From contig NZ_QKRA01000002.1 in NCBI RefSeq assembly GCF_003362755.1, forward strand, positions 248,001 to 312,000: a DNA stretch of 64,000 nt. Direction: 5' to 3'. Below the pieces are notes generated by a model. That model worked only from the letters and a program-made list of their open reading frames with translations. It did no database searches and was not told the DNA's origin. Within the stretch, counting starts at the first letter, position 1; every line of letters starts with the position of its first letter. This document shows, piece after piece, positions 1 through 7,484 of this stretch. The DNA is from Marinomonas piezotolerans (GTDB lineage: Bacteria > Pseudomonadota > Gammaproteobacteria > Pseudomonadales > Marinomonadaceae). The position numbers and the translations under genes are program-made.

Positions 1-798
1 ATGGTCGATCGGTTGTCAAAAGGCTTGGTTGATCTCGTCCCTCAAATCGGTAGCGAGGACTTTCCTCGCTTACTGGCTGAGGTGATCAAAGAGTTTGTGC
101 CATCAGACGAGCTCACACTGATCCTGTTTGAAGATAAGCCCGTCTTTCTTGTGTCGGAAAAGACGGAGCTTATTGGCAGCCAGTCCGTTGATATGTATCT
201 GGCAGGTGCTTACTTGCTGGATCCTTTCTACCGCGCCAGCGTTGACCTCAAGAAAAGCCAATTCTTTACCTACGATGAGCTGGTGCCAGATGGCTTTCGT
301 CAGAGCGAATTCTACAAGCAATATCTGGTGAAAATCGGGCTCGAAGATGAATGTGGTTATTTGATTATCTTCCCCGGTGGGCAATTCTTGCACCTAAGTG
401 TCGGTCATGGAAAGGGCAGCGAGGCTCGCTTAAACCCTTCCGAACTGCAACTGCTGGAATCCCTCACCCCGCTGATCGACATGCTGTGCCAACAACACTG
501 GGGCGAACAACTCTCTAACCCATTGAATCGACAGCTAGACCAAGCCCTCGCCAACTTTGGCTCATCGAAACTGACCGAGCGCGAAGGCACCGTGATCCGC
601 ATGGTACTACAGGGGTATTCCACCTCCGCCATCGCCGACAAACTGTTCATCTCCCCCGGCACGGTGCGCGTGCACCTGCGTAACAGCTACAAAAAGCTCG
701 ATATTGGCTCCCAAGTAGACCTACACAACCTCTTCATGGGCGCGCTAATGCAGTTTGAAAACTACGAAGGCGGCGACCCACTAGAAGGCTTCTTCTAA
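1..798 (+). CDS. LuxR-family transcriptional regulator
   Basis: A 265-residue reading frame opens with ATG at the first base of the window, so the true start could lie further upstream. The C-terminal part (about residues 191-247) is a LuxR/GerE helix-turn-helix beginning LTEREG, with the STSAIADKLFISPGTVRVH recognition region. Residues 1-180 form a sensor-like domain that I cannot assign to a ligand class. It acts in the cytoplasm as a DNA-binding regulator. Its target is not visible and may lie to the left of the window. The stop codon is followed within 30 bases by a repeat module, so it is probably the last chromosomal gene before the cassette region. The truncated regulator at the right end of the window may be of the same general type. 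Confidence 0.8.
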   Translation: MVDRLSKGLVDLVPQIGSEDFPRLLAEVIKEFVPSDELTLILFEDKPVFLVSEKTELIGSQSVDMYLAGAYLLDPFYRASVDLKKSQFFTYDELVPDGFRQSEFYKQYLVKIGLEDECGYLIIFPGGQFLHLSVGHGKGSEARLNPSELQLLESLTPLIDMLCQQHWGEQLSNPLNRQLDQALANFGSSKLTEREGTVIRMVLQGYSTSAIADKLFISPGTVRVHLRNSYKKLDIGSQVDLHNLFMGALMQFENYEGGDPLEGFF

Positions 799-827
799 CC
801 CGCCCCGACACCTCAGAAGATCAGCCT

Positions 828-1036
828 CCATGCAATTCAATTCACTTGCGCAACTTCTTCGCTTCGTTTCTCAGCTTCGAAACGTCAGCGCGAATTGAAC
901 GCATGGACGCCTATAAACGCCTCATTATTGTAGGTCGTGATTTATCGCGACAAGGAAGACGAGATCCCGCATACACTCCCTCCCTGACAGTACGGTTTAT
1001 TGTGTAAACGAGCGTGCGCATTAACAAAATGTTAGC
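828..1036. repeat. Repeat module A ahead of the toxin-antitoxin cassette
   Basis: This intergenic stretch holds, in order: an imperfect inverted-repeat element (828-906) whose ends are CCATGC and GCATGG; a REP-type hairpin GTCGTGATTTATCGCGAC (934-951); a linker ending in CCTCCCTGACAG; and a terminal segment (992-1036) with TTTATTGTGTAAACGAGC, GTGCGCATTAACA and finally GTTAGC. The same order recurs in modules B, C and D. The G|TTA at 1031 sits where the crossover point of a preceding attC site would be expected. No protein-coding gene is visible here. Confidence 0.75.
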
Positions 1037-1058
1037 CGTCATGGAGCTTGTTATACTC

Positions 1059-1082
1059 AAAGTGATAGAATAGTATCACTTT
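1059..1082. promoter_or_regulatory. Dyad operator ahead of the toxin-antitoxin pair
   Basis: A perfect inverted repeat, AAAGTGATA and TATCACTTT with six bases between, lies about 25 bases upstream of the antitoxin start. Phd/YefM antitoxins bind palindromes over their own promoter, so this is the natural autorepression site. The role is inferred from position. Confidence 0.5.
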
Positions 1083-1105
1083 AGTATTCCTCTGGAGCAG
1101 CTCGC

Positions 1106-1363
1106 ATGAAAGTAGAACTCGTTACATCACTTAAACGTCAAGCAACTAAAATCCTCGCTGACCTCCACGAGACCAAAGAACCAGTGTTAATTACTGAGCA
1201 TGGCAAGCCATCTGCCTATCTAGTTGACGTTGATGACTACGAATTTATACAAAATCGTTTAGCTATTCTTGAGGGTATAGCGCGTGGTGAGCGTGCGCTA
1301 GCTGACGGTAAAGTAGTAAGTCATGATGAAGCCAAGGACAAAATGTCAAAATGGCTGAAGTAA
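1106..1363 (+). CDS. Phd/YefM-family antitoxin
   Basis: This 85-residue protein has the Phd/YefM fold signature: an N-terminal DNA-binding half with EPVLITEHGKPSAYLVDVDDYE and an acidic, probably disordered C-terminal tail that would neutralise the toxin. A GGAG ribosome site lies nine bases before the ATG. The toxin gene starts 13 bases before this gene ends, so the two are translationally coupled. A dyad directly upstream suggests autorepression. Position between repeat module A and a VCR-like attC shows the pair is an integron cassette with its own promoter, as is usual for cassette toxin-antitoxin pairs, which stabilise arrays. Confidence 0.88.
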   Translation: MKVELVTSLKRQATKILADLHETKEPVLITEHGKPSAYLVDVDDYEFIQNRLAILEGIARGERALADGKVVSHDEAKDKMSKWLK

Positions 1364-1653
1364 TCTGGACCGACCCCGCGTTATCTGACCTGAATGATAT
1401 CGCTGAATACATCGCACTTGAAAATATTGCAGCGGCAAAGCAGCTCGTGCAAACAATCTTCTCCAACGTCGAACGTCTACAAACTTTCCCAGAGTCAGGT
1501 CGTATTCCACCCGAACTAGAACATTTAAGTTATCGTGAAGTTGTCGTTAATCCATGTCGTGTTTTCTATAAACAAGACAGTGACAAAGTGTTTATTCTGT
1601 TTGTTATGCGTGTAGAGAGAGATTTGCGTAAGTTCTTGTTGAGTAAGCAATAG
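1351..1653 (+). CDS. ParE/RelE-family toxin
   Basis: This 100-residue protein matches the ParE/RelE toxin superfamily: it begins with the typical pattern in which a tryptophan-containing strand (EVIWTDPALSDL) is followed by a long helix pair (DIAEYIALENIAAAKQLVQTI), then FPESGR, a YREVVV strand and the C-terminal strand FILFVMRVERDLRKFL. ParE members poison gyrase and RelE members cleave mRNA; the sequence alone does not settle which. It overlaps the antitoxin gene by 13 bases, and the stop is 15 bases before a VCR-like attC. Confidence 0.87.
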   Translation: MAEVIWTDPALSDLNDIAEYIALENIAAAKQLVQTIFSNVERLQTFPESGRIPPELEHLSYREVVVNPCRVFYKQDSDKVFILFVMRVERDLRKFLLSKQ

Positions 1654-1667
1654 CCTTGGGAATGAGC

Positions 1668-1793
1668 GGCTAACAAACTGTTCAAGAGAGATTCGCAACG
1701 CGTGGCATTTTCACTATGCGTTGATTTTAGTGTTTAAGGTGGCTGCGGCGGCCTTGCGTAGTGCGTTGCTCACCCCTTAACAGGGCGTTAGGT
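1668..1793 (+). repeat. VCR-like attC recombination site
   Basis: The 126-bp site opens with GGCTAACAAACTG and ends with AGGGCGTTAGGT. It contains the VCR-type inner blocks CAACGCGTGGCATTTTC, TTTAGTGTTTAAGG and GCGTTGCTCACCCCTTA. R-double-prime (CTAAC) and R-prime (GTTAGGT) simple sites are both present and complementary, so the site looks competent as a folded bottom strand. It is the best evidence that this region is integron-derived and that the host is related to Vibrio. Confidence 0.85.
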
Positions 1794-1814
1794 AGCTTGC
1801 AGCACGGAGAGTTT

Positions 1815-2516
1815 ATGGACTTGATGGTATGTACTTGGAGCGCAAAATTACCTGAAGGGCGTTTTGCTGTCTGGCCTGATGGTTGTCGTGACCTGATAGT
1901 GGTTGCTTCAAAAAATGATCCAGCCACCATTGTTTGCAGCGGCTTGGATGCTGGCCCTCGGCAAGTAGCCTGTGACGAAGGCACTTGTTTCGTTGGCGTC
2001 CGATTGGCAGTCGGGGTGACCTTTCCGTGGGAAAAGGAAAACCCGTGCTCAAAACGCGGTGACCAGATTCTTTCACAAGCTCCGCTTCTTGGTTGCCACG
2101 AATGGGGATCAGAAAATGATAGCGATGGAACGCTTGAAAAGCTGGTGAGTGTGGTCAATCACTTTGCGAGTCCCGCGCCTTCTTGGGTCTCGGAGTATCT
2201 TCAGGATGTACGGGATGGAGAAGTGCCACGGGCGATGCCGCTGAGTGAACGCAGTATAAGAAGAAAGCTCGCAGAGGCTAGCGGAGCGCCGCCAAGGTAT
2301 TGGAAGTCTCTGGCTCGCGTTCGTCAGGCTGCGTTGGAAGTGGCGCGGTCAGAGGCGTCACTGGTATCAGTTGCGATGAAACATGGGTTTTCGGATCAGG
2401 CACATATGAGTCGTGAAATTCGGCGTTGGTTCGGAGTCACGCCCGCGACACTGCGAAACAATCGGAAGCAGTACATTGAGCGGTTATCTGCTCCCGATGC
2501 GTTCCTGAGTGTTTAG
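1815..2516 (+). CDS. AraC-family transcriptional regulator
   Basis: The start is taken at ATG 1815, behind GGAG at about 1806; the frame open further upstream runs inside the attC site. The 233-residue protein has an N-terminal sensor half of the type found in short AraC proteins (about residues 1-130, including FAVWPDGCRDLIVV and an FVGVRLAVGV stretch) and a C-terminal double helix-turn-helix (about 135-220) with LSERSIRRKL, VSVAMKHGFSDQAHMSREIRRWFGVTP. It probably controls the convergent VOC gene, whose stop codon overlaps its own by three bases. It follows a VCR-like attC immediately, so it may be the body of a cassette, although no clear attC follows. Confidence 0.8.
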   Translation: MDLMVCTWSAKLPEGRFAVWPDGCRDLIVVASKNDPATIVCSGLDAGPRQVACDEGTCFVGVRLAVGVTFPWEKENPCSKRGDQILSQAPLLGCHEWGSENDSDGTLEKLVSVVNHFASPAPSWVSEYLQDVRDGEVPRAMPLSERSIRRKLAEASGAPPRYWKSLARVRQAALEVARSEASLVSVAMKHGFSDQAHMSREIRRWFGVTPATLRNNRKQYIERLSAPDAFLSV

Positions 2517-2917
2517 CTTTGTTCAATAATGTACTCTTCGAACCCGGCGCTCGGAGCAATAGGATGGTAGCAATAGACGATGACGCCAGAAGGATCCAGC
2601 AAACCGAATCCTCTATCGCCCCACGGGTGATCTTCCAGCGGCATCATCGGAGTGAGACCTGCTTCAGTTAGCTCAGAGTGAAGCTCATCGGCATCTTCCA
2701 CAAGCAGGTTAAGAAAAGCGCCACCGGTGAACGCTTGCATGCCCTCTTGTGGGCTCATTAAACAAATTTCTGGCTCTTGATAAGGCGTGGTCAACCTAAG
2801 CACCACGTACCACCCGCAATCAAAAACGGGGCGCGCATTGAAGTGCTCTTCGTAGAACTTCCGAGTATCAGCGAGGTTTGGTGTAACGATGGTTAGGCTG
2901 GCAGATTTTATCGACAT
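2513..2917 (-). CDS. VOC-family (glyoxalase/bleomycin-resistance-like) protein
   Basis: The 134-residue protein fits the vicinal oxygen chelate fold with two babbab modules: module one holds LTIVTPNLADTRKFYEEHF and module two ELHSELTEAGLTPMMPLEDHPWGDRGFGLLDPSGVIVYCYHP. Members include glyoxalase I, ring-cleavage dioxygenases and drug-binding resistance proteins; this one cannot be assigned a substrate. The ATG at 2917 has GGAG six bases upstream, which decides it against the earlier TTG. It converges with the AraC gene, overlapping its stop codon. Confidence 0.8.
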   Translation of the reverse strand: MSIKSASLTIVTPNLADTRKFYEEHFNARPVFDCGWYVVLRLTTPYQEPEICLMSPQEGMQAFTGGAFLNLLVEDADELHSELTEAGLTPMMPLEDHPWGDRGFGLLDPSGVIVYCYHPIAPSAGFEEYIIEQS

Positions 2918-3082
2918 AAGTTTCTCCAAGCTATGTGGCGTGGTCGAAGGTGAATAAGAGCAATGAGCTTAACCAAGGTAGGTGGGCATTGTTTTGAATA
3001 AATCGGTCAAATTCGAGGTCATAATGCCCAAAGAATTCTTGCACCTGACTCTTCTCATCCCTGCTCCGCTTCCGGCCTGTAG

Positions 3083-3572
3083 GTCGGACTTTAGTCCGAC
3101 AAAGCGCAACCAATCCGCTTCGATATTCGCTGGCTGGCGAATCCATGCCATTCAATTCGCTTGCGCCTGTCTCTTCTCGTCCCTCGAATCCGACGCGTCA
3201 GCGCGAATTTAATGCATGGAGTCTCTTAGTAAGGCTTTAGTCTGACAAAGCACAACACTACCACTCAGTCCCGACCCTGTTCGAATGAAAGAGCGCGTGA
3301 ACTAAACGCATGGAAGCCTATAAACACCGCATTATTGTAGGTCGTGATTTATCGCGACAAGCCCAACAGCCCAGATGACAAAACGCAGGAACCCGTAAAA
3401 TATCTGACCACTACAATTGGCACTCATTCGAAAATAGATTAGTGTGTCAACATGGCGTCAAGGAAGACGAGATCCCGCACACACTCTTCCTCCCTGACAG
3501 CACAGTTATTTAGAAGAACGCGCACACACGGTTTATTGCGTAAACGAGCGTGCGCATTGATAAAATGTTAGC
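3083..3572. repeat. Repeat module B ahead of the 3593 cassette
   Basis: This gene-free stretch carries a REP hairpin GTCGGACTTTAGTCCGAC (3083-3100), an inverted-repeat element (3143-3219), a fragment of a second right end near 3291-3313, a second hairpin GTCGTGATTTATCGCGAC (3342-3359), the linker GGAAGACGAGATCCCGCA (from about 3463), CTCCCTGACAG and the terminal palindrome (AACGCGCAC ... GTGCGCATT) ending in GTTAGCC (3567-3573). The cassette gene starts 20 bases later. Short open frames across it have no ribosome sites and are repeat-derived. Confidence 0.75.
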
Positions 3573-3592
3573 CACCAAAAGGAGATCTTAAG

Positions 3593-4252
3593 TTGCCTCA
3601 AGAATTATACGTCGTTAGCCTGATTTTTTCTTGCTTGGCTTTGGTGGTATCAGGGATTACAGCGTGGTTAACGCTATTCCATAAAGGAAGTCTAAAAGCT
3701 ACTCAGCCAACTACAATATTTTTTGGACCTGATGGGCCAAATTATGAAATACCCAGCAACAAGGTCTATTTGAGGACGCTTCTCTATAGTACAGCGAAGA
3801 AAGGACAGGTTTTAGAAAGTCTGTATGTATCACTAAAAAGAAATGAGTCAAATCAAAACTTTAGTATCTGGGTGTATGGGGACAAAAATGATTTAAAAAG
3901 AGGATCTGGACTTTTTATTCCACAGGATGGAGTTACTTTTGATCACCATTTTTTAATGCCGTCTGATGGTGCAGAGTTCAAATTCATTTCCGGTGATTAT
4001 CAGCTCAAATTGTATGCTAGGTTGGTTGGTGAAAGAGAAGTACAGTTGCTTTACGAGGTTAACTTATACATAAGTGAACAGCAGGCTAAAGAGCTTTCTA
4101 CTCCTAACACAGGCATTCATTTTGATTGGGGAGCAGATCAGAGAAAATATCACGCACATATTCGGAGCAATCCGGCCCAACAAACCGAATTAATCGCTGA
4201 GTTGTTGGCTAACAAGCTAATGCAGCCGACCGCTAAAGCGTCGGCTGATTAG
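3593..4252 (+). CDS. Membrane-anchored hypothetical cassette protein
   Basis: I do not recognise the family. The start is TTG 3593, eight bases after AAGGAG. The 219-residue protein has one N-terminal transmembrane segment (about residues 4-28) and then a soluble, strand-rich domain rich in aromatic residues. The last 15 residues (ANKLMQPTAKASAD) are encoded by the attC site, a common trait of cassette genes whose stop lies inside the hairpin. Codon use is more AT-rich than the flanking chromosomal genes, in keeping with transfer. The topology, short N-terminal anchor plus domain on the other side, is all that can be said about function. Confidence 0.65.
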   Translation: MPQELYVVSLIFSCLALVVSGITAWLTLFHKGSLKATQPTTIFFGPDGPNYEIPSNKVYLRTLLYSTAKKGQVLESLYVSLKRNESNQNFSIWVYGDKNDLKRGSGLFIPQDGVTFDHHFLMPSDGAEFKFISGDYQLKLYARLVGEREVQLLYEVNLYISEQQAKELSTPNTGIHFDWGADQRKYHAHIRSNPAQQTELIAELLANKLMQPTAKASAD

Positions 4253-4262
4253 AGCGTTATAC
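4205..4262 (+). repeat. Short attC site
   Basis: A compact site: TGGCTAAC at the left, GCGTTATAC at the right, and a stem formed by CAGCCGAC and GTCGGCTG with flanking CTAAT/ATTAG. The GTTATAC end is shared with other sites in the window (44002-44008, 49587-49593). Confidence 0.78.
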
Positions 4263-4285
4263 GGCAAAGATGATACGGAGTAATC

Positions 4286-5275
4286 ATGAAGATAATTAGT
4301 GTTTTTAATAATAAAGGTGGCGTGGGAAAGACAACCTACATGTATCACATTGCCCACCTGCTAGAAAAACAAGGAAAAACCGTTCTTCTTGTTGATCTCG
4401 ATAGTCAATGTAATTTGTCGTCCTACTCACTGTCAGATAGCGAATTAAAGAGGAGCTGGAACACTGAACGAGGAAATAGTATCTGGAATGTTATTGAACC
4501 AGTATATGAAGGCTTGGGAGATGTTAGACAAAGGCAACCAACCTTAGTTAAAACAGATTATCCGAATCTTTACATTGTGCCGGGTGATGTTTTATTGAGC
4601 AACTTTGAAGATTCTTTGGGTGATACGTGGAGTAGCGCTAAGGGTGGTGCCACACCGGCGTTACGTGTTCAATCTGCTATATATCGTTATATCAAATGGG
4701 CTGCAGAGAAAGTCAATGCCGACGTAGTGATGTTGGATTTAGGGCCAAATCTTGGTGCGTTAAATCGATCAGTGTTAGCCGCAAGTGATTATTTTATTGT
4801 TCCAATGTCTCCTGATCTATTCTCTATTCGGGGCACTAGAAACCTGGGGGAAAAATTAGCTGTTTGGAGAAAAGACTGGGATCAATGTAATGGCGCATCG
4901 ACATCCTCTATTGATCTTCCGAAAGGTTCCCCGACATTTCTTGGTTATGTTATGCAGCAGCATAATGTTCGTAGAAATTCAGAAGGGATGACAAGAGGTT
5001 GGTCTATTTTCGGAAGTCAAATAGAAAATGCAGTAAAAGAAAATATTATCGATGTTCTTGGGCCTCTAAAGCAGGTTCATGACTGGGGAGATAACAATTG
5101 GAACATTGGTCAAATTCCAAATTTACATAGCTTAGTACCATATTCTCTTGAAGCTAAAAAGCCAGTATTTGACTGTACATCGAAAGATGGCCTGAACGGG
5201 GCGCATATCACAACTGCAAGAAACTCGTCCCAGCATTTTCAGCCAATCGTGAATAAACTGATGAGCGTGATATAG
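4286..5275 (+). CDS. ParA/MinD-family ATPase, orphan in a cassette
   Basis: This 329-residue protein begins with a deviant Walker A motif KGGVGKTT at residues 10-17, followed by the switch aspartates of LLVDLDSQCNLS and a Walker-B-like VVMLDLGPN near residue 150. It matches the AAA_31/ParA group of soluble P-loop ATPases that dimerise on DNA or membranes. There is no ParB partner and no centromere-like repeat beside it. The gene lies between two attC sites (4205-4262 and 5278-5380), so it moves alone. Possible roles are positioning of another cargo or a defence-type ATPase; neither can be shown. ATG follows CGGAG. Confidence 0.8.
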   Translation: MKIISVFNNKGGVGKTTYMYHIAHLLEKQGKTVLLVDLDSQCNLSSYSLSDSELKRSWNTERGNSIWNVIEPVYEGLGDVRQRQPTLVKTDYPNLYIVPGDVLLSNFEDSLGDTWSSAKGGATPALRVQSAIYRYIKWAAEKVNADVVMLDLGPNLGALNRSVLAASDYFIVPMSPDLFSIRGTRNLGEKLAVWRKDWDQCNGASTSSIDLPKGSPTFLGYVMQQHNVRRNSEGMTRGWSIFGSQIENAVKENIIDVLGPLKQVHDWGDNNWNIGQIPNLHSLVPYSLEAKKPVFDCTSKDGLNGAHITTARNSSQHFQPIVNKLMSVI

Positions 5276-5277
5276 CC

Positions 5278-5380
5278 GTATAACAATTGCATTCAGCCGA
5301 CCCATTTCCGCGGCGTTTCGTTTGTGGCGAGTGCCACAAGCCTCACGCCGCTACAATGGTCGGCTGATGCTAGGCGTAAA
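5278..5380 (+). repeat. attC site with altered right end
   Basis: The left end is GTATAAC; the long stem pairs GCATTCAGCCGACCCATT with AATGGTCGGCTGATGC and, inside, GCGGCGT with ACGCCGC. The right end reads GGCGTAAAAA, so the expected GTT of R-prime is lost. The stem is intact but the site may be weak or dead. Confidence 0.7.
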
Positions 5381-5414
5381 AAAACATAACTAGGCTAAGC
5401 TAAATCAAATCTAA

Positions 5415-5570
5415 CAAAACCTACGCCTGTTTCTTTCCCATACAGGCGTAGTTTAGGAAAGACACTTACTAATATCACAGCGAAGCAAAACGTCGAAAGG
5501 CCGATCAAGGAGCATTTTGGTTTGGCGCTGTGAGTGACGTTAGCCCCATCGTGTTTATCAATACGCCCGC
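5415..5570 (+). pseudogene. Degenerate 5-prime copy of the 6162 gene and its leader
   Basis: This stretch repeats, with about one change in eight bases, the hairpin leader and first part of the gene at 6162: compare AGGCGTAGTTTAGGAAAGA here with the segment at about 6141-6160, then CAAAACGTCGAAAGG and GAGCATTTTGGTTTGGCGCTG. The copy has lost its start and carries an early stop (GCTGTGAGTGACG), and homology ends near 5568. The two copies both begin just after an attC-type right end, so one was probably split or duplicated when a cassette was gained. Confidence 0.6.
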
Positions 5571-5624
5571 TTGCCCAGTCTTGTGCGGTAATTGAGGCCG
5601 TCTCCTGACCCATTACCCCCTTTG

Positions 5625-5680
5625 CTCCTGTTCCTAACGCTTTGTCTGTCAATTGATGAAAGGAGTAGAGGGGGTAAGCC
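5625..5680. repeat. Imperfect palindrome
   Basis: Arms of 16 bases, TACCCCCTTTGCTCCT and AGGAGTAGAGGGGGTA, match at 14 positions and enclose about 24 bases. On the minus strand the loop side includes GCGTTAGGA, which resembles an attC right end. It lies just beyond the 3-prime end of the minus-strand frame at 5689-6057, where a terminator or attC would be expected. Confidence 0.45.
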
Positions 5681-5688
5681 ATATTCGT

Positions 5689-6057
5689 CTAGTTTGTGGT
5701 GGCAGCAGATGCCGCATAAGGTGGGGTTGCTTCACGATGTTGGAAGGACAAGATCAATGGGTTTTTAATAATTCCTTGATCAATATTGATGGCTCGACGA
5801 ATGGTTTCGCTTTCCTGCCAATGGTCGCGTCCTCCTAGTACGTGTTCTAAATAGACGATCAAAGCCGCTGAAATAGACCTCGTTGCGCTCTCCCAAAGGT
5901 AACATGGCGTGTGATCAACGGCGTAATAATCGGTTGTATTGTACTGAAACATAGGTTTTTGAAAGCTGGTGGGTTTGGCGAAAAAGAACCCCATACCTTC
6001 GTCACAGCTCACATCAATAATTAGGCTGCCAGCGTTTTCTCTGAAAGCCTTTGGCAT
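5689..6057 (-). CDS. Hypothetical protein, possible reversed cassette gene
   Basis: I do not recognise this 122-residue protein. It is soluble with mixed composition, and includes EGMGFFFAKPTSFQKPMFQYN and an YLEHVLGGRDHWQESETIRRAI helix-rich half, a style seen in immunity-type or antitoxin-like small proteins. No good ribosome site precedes the ATG; CTTATAACGCCTCA just upstream (minus strand) resembles an attC left end. It is the only long frame in the 5570-6070 insert between the two copies of the duplicated leader. It may be real or chance. Confidence 0.35.
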   Translation of the reverse strand: MPKAFRENAGSLIIDVSCDEGMGFFFAKPTSFQKPMFQYNTTDYYAVDHTPCYLWESATRSISAALIVYLEHVLGGRDHWQESETIRRAINIDQGIIKNPLILSFQHREATPPYAASAATTN

Positions 6058-6161
6058 CGACTGATTGAGGCGTTATAAGTAAGCTAACTAGGTTCAGTAA
6101 CGACAAACCTAACAAAACCTACCCCTGTTTATTCCCACGCAGGCGTAGTTAAGGAAAGAAT

Positions 6162-6407
6162 GTGAGCAGTATCAAAGCGAAGCAAAGCGTCGAAAGGTCG
6201 ATCAAGAAGCATTTTGGTCTGGCGCTGTTAGTGACGTTGACCCCCATCGTGTTTATCAAGGCGATCAGTTATTTTGCTCAAAGTGCGAGTTTAGACGCGT
6301 TGCTCATTGTCGTCGCGCCGCTTTCGGTATTGAGCGGTTGTGCTGTGCTACTTAAGCGCGTGTTAGAAGACCTGTACGATTCTGATGAGGCGAGGCCACC
6401 ACGATGA
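6162..6407 (+). CDS. Small two-helix membrane protein
   Basis: The start is GTG 6162 behind AAGGAAAG. The 81-residue protein has two predicted membrane segments (about residues 16-37 and 44-66) and a charged tail. No family is recognised. Its stop overlaps the ATG of the elaA-like gene in an ATGA arrangement, so the two are co-translated. A palindrome (CTACCCCTGT ... GCAGGCGTAG, about 6118-6149) precedes it and is repeated at 5420-5452 with the degenerate gene copy. Confidence 0.6.
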   Translation: MSSIKAKQSVERSIKKHFGLALLVTLTPIVFIKAISYFAQSASLDALLIVVAPLSVLSGCAVLLKRVLEDLYDSDEARPPR

Positions 6408-6856
6408 TTACTTGGCAGTTGAAGTCGTTTTCCCAGCTTACGACGAAGCAGTTGTATGCGTTGCTTAAGCTGCGGGTGGATGTGTTTGTGGTGGAGCAAA
6501 ACTGCCCGTATCCAGAGTTGGATGATAAGGATCATCACGACGGGGTGTATCACTTATTGGGGTATCAAGGCAGTACGCTGGTTGCGTGCGCGCGGTTGTT
6601 ACCGAAAGGCGTGAGCTACCCTTCGGTAAGTATTGGGCGTGTGGCGATTGCTGAGAACCATCGTGGCGGTGGCGCAGGGCATCAGTTGCTCGAAGAAGCG
6701 CTGAAGGTGTGTGAAGAGCGTTGGCCGAGTGAGTCGATCGAGATCGGTGCCCAACATCATTTGTCTGCTTTTTATCAACGCCACGGTTTTAGACCCTCTT
6801 CAGAGATGTATCTCGAAGACGGTATTCCGCACATCGATATGACGCTGGAAAAATAA
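6404..6856 (+). CDS. elaA: ElaA-like GNAT acetyltransferase
   Basis: The 150-residue protein matches the ElaA branch of GNAT: ALLKLRVDVFVVEQNCPYPELD near the N-terminus, the signature of this family, then VACARLLP, SIGRVAIAENHRGGGAGHQL (the acetyl-CoA pyrophosphate loop, about residues 72-91) and a C-terminal IGAQHHLSAFYQRHGF. It transfers an acetyl group from acetyl-CoA to an unknown substrate. It is coupled to the small membrane protein upstream by a four-base overlap. Confidence 0.87.
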   Translation: MITWQLKSFSQLTTKQLYALLKLRVDVFVVEQNCPYPELDDKDHHDGVYHLLGYQGSTLVACARLLPKGVSYPSVSIGRVAIAENHRGGGAGHQLLEEALKVCEERWPSESIEIGAQHHLSAFYQRHGFRPSSEMYLEDGIPHIDMTLEK

Positions 6857-6905
6857 AGGGGAGCGAACGCCGTTGTCCGCCCCCCTTCAAATCGAGTGGT
6901 AGTGG

Positions 6906-7346
6906 TTACCACGATTTATACGGTAGGAACTTCCCGTTTAAGGTCAAGATGACGCGATCCCCTTTAGGGTTTTCTTCTTTATCGACTTTCATTGAGAAGT
7001 CGATCGCACTCATGATGCCGTCACCGAATTTTTCTTGGATGACTTCTTTCAGCGTTGGGCCGTATACGCCAACCACTTCATACAAACGGTAAATCAATGG
7101 ATCTTGTGGAATCGCTTCGTCCCAAGTTTTGGTTGGGTATTCCATCAGGACGGATTTAGCTTCAGCGGGTAAGCCCAAGAATGCAACGAGCTTGTCTGCA
7201 ACCTCTTCGGTGCAGCTGTTCATGCCTAAGCATGCTGAGGTGACCCAAACATCGGTCATGCCAACGGCTTCGGCAATGGCTTCCCAAGTTAGGTTCTTCT
7301 CTTTCTTGATCGCAAAAATCGCTTCTGTCACATCAATCTTTTTCAT
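6906..7346 (-). CDS. cynS: Cyanate hydratase (cyanase)
   Basis: This enzyme converts cyanate and bicarbonate to ammonia and carbon dioxide via carbamate, in the cytoplasm, as a decamer. The 146-residue length and two-part layout are typical: an N-terminal helical DNA-binding-like domain (about 1-75) and a C-terminal catalytic domain. The catalytic residues R87, E90 and S113 have the same spacing as Arg96, Glu99 and Ser122 of the E. coli enzyme. The gene has a clear sigma-54 promoter at 7404-7418 and is divergent from a sigma-54 activator gene, unlike the LysR-controlled cyn operon of E. coli. No cyanate transporter or carbonic anhydrase gene lies beside it. Confidence 0.95.
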   Translation of the reverse strand: MKKIDVTEAIFAIKKEKNLTWEAIAEAVGMTDVWVTSACLGMNSCTEEVADKLVAFLGLPAEAKSVLMEYPTKTWDEAIPQDPLIYRLYEVVGVYGPTLKEVIQEKFGDGIMSAIDFSMKVDKEENPKGDRVILTLNGKFLPYKSW

Positions 7347-7403
7347 GTGGATACCTCTTCACTCAATGCGGTGGTGTTCAAAATTGTCTGTGTCATACCT
7401 ATA

Positions 7404-7418
7404 GCGATAAGCGTGCCA
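7404..7418 (-). promoter_or_regulatory. Sigma-54 (-24/-12) promoter of cynS
   Basis: On the minus strand the sequence reads TTGGCAC GCTTA TCGC: the -24 element TGGCAC is perfect and the -12 element differs from TTGC at one base, with the required spacing of five. Transcription would start near 7393, about 47 bases before the cynS start codon. Confidence 0.75.
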
Positions 7419-7484
7419 ATACCATAAAAACTCTAAGTGTTTGATTTTAATGGTTTTAATTTTATATCTCGCTCAATGAAAACC

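Noticed and set aside
1761..1814. Extension of the AraC gene into the attC site
   Set aside because: The first codons lie within the VCR-like hairpin; ATG 1815 has a ribosome site and a family-like start.
2931..3212. Short frames on both strands in module B
   Set aside because: They overlie repeats, have no ribosome sites, and recur wherever the repeats recur.
5395..5682. Minus-strand frame of 95 codons
   Set aside because: It lies across the degenerate leader copy and the palindrome, with no family resemblance.
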